Of a DNA stretch of 6,949 nt, positions 5,246 to 6,949 are shown piece by piece. The stretch comes from Nitriliruptorales bacterium (GTDB lineage: Bacteria; Actinomycetota; Nitriliruptoria; Nitriliruptorales; Nitriliruptoraceae), in assembly GCA_030835875.1 (NCBI GenBank), contig JAURQY010000135.1:1-6949 (forward strand), written 5' to 3'. Under the pieces are notes generated by a model, which saw only the letters and a list, made by a program, of their open reading frames with translations, had not been told where the DNA came from and made no database searches. Every line of letters begins with the position of its first letter. Within the stretch, counting starts at the first letter, position 1. Position numbers and translations under genes: made by a program.

Positions 5246-6573
5246 TCGTCGTCCTGGGGTTCGGGCGCGAGACGCGCGCCTGGCTGGAGCGTCACGCCCA
5301 CACGTCCGTCGACCAGATCCTCGTCCTCGACGAGACACCCGACGACACGCTCGCCGCCGGACCCTGGGAGCACGCGCGGGTCGACCTCGACGACACGTCC
5401 AGCGTGCAGGCGGCGCTCGCTGGTCGTGCCGTCACCGACGTCGTCCGCTCGCCCGGTGTGAGTCCGTACCGCGCCGGTGCGTCTTGGCTCGCGGTGCAGG
5501 CGCCGACCGCGACCCCGACCGGCCGGTGGCTCGCGGACAGCGCGCCGGACGATCTCGTCGCGATCACGGGGACGAAGGGCAAGTCGACCGTCGCCGCGAT
5601 GACCGCGCACCTCCTGCGCGCTGCGGGACGGGAGGTCGTGCTCGCGGGCAACATCGGTGTCGCGCTGACGACCGTCGATGCGACCGCACCGCGCGACGAC
5701 CTCGTCGTCGAGCTGTCGAGCTACCAGCTCGCCGACCTCACGCTCGCGCGTCCGGCCGCCGTCGCCGCCGTCACCACCCTGTTCATCGACCATGTTCCGT
5801 GGCACGGGAGCGTCGCGCGCTACCACGCGGACAAGCTGCGGCTCCTCGACCTCGCCGAGTGGCGCATCCTCGGCCGTCAGGTCGCCGGCCTGCCGATCGC
5901 GAACGGCCGCTCGGATGCGGTCGCTCCCGAGCCGACAGCGGACGTCGTCGTCGCGCTCGCGGCAGCCGGGCTCCATGGCCCGCACCATGCCGACGCGGCC
6001 ATGCTCGCGGTCGCGCTCGCCGAGCGGCGGCTCGGACGAACGGCCCCGGACCTCGTCCCGGCCCTGGCCGACTTCGCCCCGTTGCCGCACCGTCTTCGTC
6101 CGGTCGCGACGGTGCGTGGACGCATGTTCGTCGACGACTCCATCGCGACCGTCCCCGAGGCGGCGCTCGCCGCGCTCGCGACCTGGCTTCCGAAGGGCCC
6201 GGTGACGCTGCTCCTCGGCGGCGAGGACCGTGGCCAGCCGGTCGACGACCTCGTCGACGCGCTGTGCGACCCCGACGTCCGAGCCGCGCTGCTGCCGCCG
6301 TTCGGCACACGACTCGCCGCTGCCGTCCGGTCCGTGGGGCCGCCCGACCATGACGCACGCGTCGTCGAGGTCACAGACCTCGCTGCCGCCGTCGCGTGGG
6401 CCGACCGCGTCACTCCCGAGGGCGGGGCGGTGCTCCTGTCCCCCGCCGCGCCGAGCTTCGGCGCCTTCCGCGACTTCGTGCATCGGGGCGAGACGTTCGC
6501 CCGCCTCGCCCGTGCGCTCCCCGGGGCGACGCCCGTCGCGGCACAGGCTCCCGCGCCGGAGAGCGACGCATGA
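5242..6573 (+). CDS. murD2: UDP-MurNAc-L-Ala:L-glutamate ligase MurD2
   Basis: An ATP-dependent Mur ligase that adds L-Glu to UDP-MurNAc-L-Ala, supplying the substrate of MurL. In 443 residues it has an N-terminal UDP-binding domain, the P-loop GTKGKST at 110-116 (Lys where usual MurD has Asn), VVELSSYQL at 155-163, DHVPWHGS at 183-190 in place of the common DHLDRHGS, HRLRPVA at 283-289, FVDDSIATVPEA at 296-307, LLLGGEDRG at 323-331 and LSPAAPSFGAFRDF at 399-412 with HRGETF. Compared with E. coli MurD, Thr321, Ser415 and Phe422 are matched by Thr303, Ser405 and Phe419, but the DSKATN lysine is Ile301 and Lys348 is Arg330, changes in or near the glutamate and nucleotide pocket. The ATG at 5242 overlaps the murL stop (ATGA), with GGGGAAG just upstream. 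A canonical D-Glu MurD is the alternative; adjacency to murL argues against it. Confidence 0.87.
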   Translation: MIVVLGFGRETRAWLERHAHTSVDQILVLDETPDDTLAAGPWEHARVDLDDTSSVQAALAGRAVTDVVRSPGVSPYRAGASWLAVQAPTATPTGRWLADSAPDDLVAITGTKGKSTVAAMTAHLLRAAGREVVLAGNIGVALTTVDATAPRDDLVVELSSYQLADLTLARPAAVAAVTTLFIDHVPWHGSVARYHADKLRLLDLAEWRILGRQVAGLPIANGRSDAVAPEPTADVVVALAAAGLHGPHHADAAMLAVALAERRLGRTAPDLVPALADFAPLPHRLRPVATVRGRMFVDDSIATVPEAALAALATWLPKGPVTLLLGGEDRGQPVDDLVDALCDPDVRAALLPPFGTRLAAAVRSVGPPDHDARVVEVTDLAAAVAWADRVTPEGGAVLLSPAAPSFGAFRDFVHRGETFARLARALPGATPVAAQAPAPESDA

Positions 6574-6949
6574 CGGTCGTGTCCCGCGACCGCTCCGGGA
6601 CGCCCTGCATCCTCGTCGCCCCGCGCCCACCGAGTCCGACGATGCGCGCAGCGATCGAGCGCGGTGGCGGCACCATCGTCGACGATCCCACTGACGCCGA
6701 GGCGCTCGTCTGGCTCGACCCGCATGACCCGTCGCAGCTCACCCCGCTGCTCGCCGCAGCACCCGGCATCCGCTGGGTCCAGCTCCCCTTCGCCGGCATC
6801 GACCCGTTCCTCGGACACCTCGACCCCTCACGGGTGTGGACGTCAGGCAAGGGCGTCTACGCCGATCCGGTCGCCGAGATGATCCTCGCGATGCTGCTCG
6901 CGGGGATGCGCGAGCTCGTCGGCTACGCCCGTGCGACGACGTGGACGAC
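6570..6949 (+). CDS. D-2-hydroxyacid dehydrogenase family protein, N-terminal part only
   Basis: The first 126 residues are present; family members run about 300-340. VQLPFAGIDPFL near residues 71-82, followed by GKGVYADPVAEMILAMLLAGMREL near 92-115, is the usual junction from the substrate domain into the first helix of the NAD domain. The GxGxxG dinucleotide motif and the catalytic Arg-Glu-His set would lie beyond the edge, so activity cannot be judged. Enzymes of this family reduce 2-oxoacids to D-2-hydroxyacids with NAD(P)H; the substrate is unknown here. The ATG at 6570 overlaps the murD2 stop (ATGA), so the gene is translationally coupled to the peptidoglycan pair. Known relatives near cell-wall genes include VanH-type D-lactate formers, but nothing in this fragment indicates that substrate. 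Confidence 0.75.
   Translation, partial: MTVVSRDRSGTPCILVAPRPPSPTMRAAIERGGGTIVDDPTDAEALVWLDPHDPSQLTPLLAAAPGIRWVQLPFAGIDPFLGHLDPSRVWTSGKGVYADPVAEMILAMLLAGMRELVGYARATTWT

Noticed and set aside
3704..5338. 544-codon minus-strand frame opposite murL
   Set aside because: Shadow of murL, Arg-rich with no domain features.
4114..6630. 838-codon open frame on the minus strand opposite murL and murD2
   Set aside because: Low-complexity Arg/Ser/Ala/Gly-rich translation with no motif, fully antisense to two genes with clear family motifs; typical of high-GC DNA.
1..6949. CRISPR array, tRNA, rRNA, insertion sequence or phage genes
   Set aside because: No spaced direct repeats, cloverleaf, transposase motif or terminal repeats were recognised on either strand.

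Overview
The window is very GC-rich DNA (judged by eye at about 70% or more), with frequent GTG starts, genes packed with 1-4 base overlaps, and promoters of the form TANNNT. Together with an actinobacterial-type LeuB and dodecin this points to a chromosome of the Actinomycetota. A deep-branching class such as Acidimicrobiia or Nitriliruptoria is possible, but the window cannot settle it.

Left half (minus strand, read right to left from about 2600 to 1): leuB (3-isopropylmalate dehydrogenase), then a dodecin gene 16 bases downstream, then a 253-base gap, then cimA (citramalate synthase), which runs off the left edge. CimA and LeuB both belong to branched-chain amino acid synthesis; in the citramalate route to isoleucine they catalyse the first and last dedicated steps from pyruvate to 2-oxobutyrate. 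The gap is not empty. It holds a promoter (-35 CTGACG, 17 bases, -10 TAGGGT), a short leader ORF with a Shine-Dalgarno sequence and four consecutive isoleucine codons, and two strong mutually exclusive hairpins, the first containing the leader stop codon. A weaker helix can cover the cimA ribosome binding site. This has the full layout of a ribosome-mediated isoleucine attenuator in front of cimA.

Right half (plus strand, from about 2600 to the right edge): four genes in a row, each overlapping the next by four bases (GTGA or ATGA): an M20D-family amidohydrolase, a PP-loop protein that matches MurL (UDP-MurNAc-L-Ala-L-Glu epimerase), a Mur ligase that matches MurD2 (UDP-MurNAc-L-Ala:L-glutamate ligase), and the start of a D-2-hydroxyacid dehydrogenase cut by the window edge. 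MurD2 plus MurL form the alternative route for placing D-glutamate in peptidoglycan: L-Glu is ligated first and epimerised on the nucleotide precursor, instead of free D-Glu being made by MurI and ligated by MurD. The outer two genes have no known role in that route.

The two halves diverge from a 93-base intergenic region that carries a near-perfect tandem 12-bp repeat. No tRNA, rRNA, CRISPR array or mobile element was seen.
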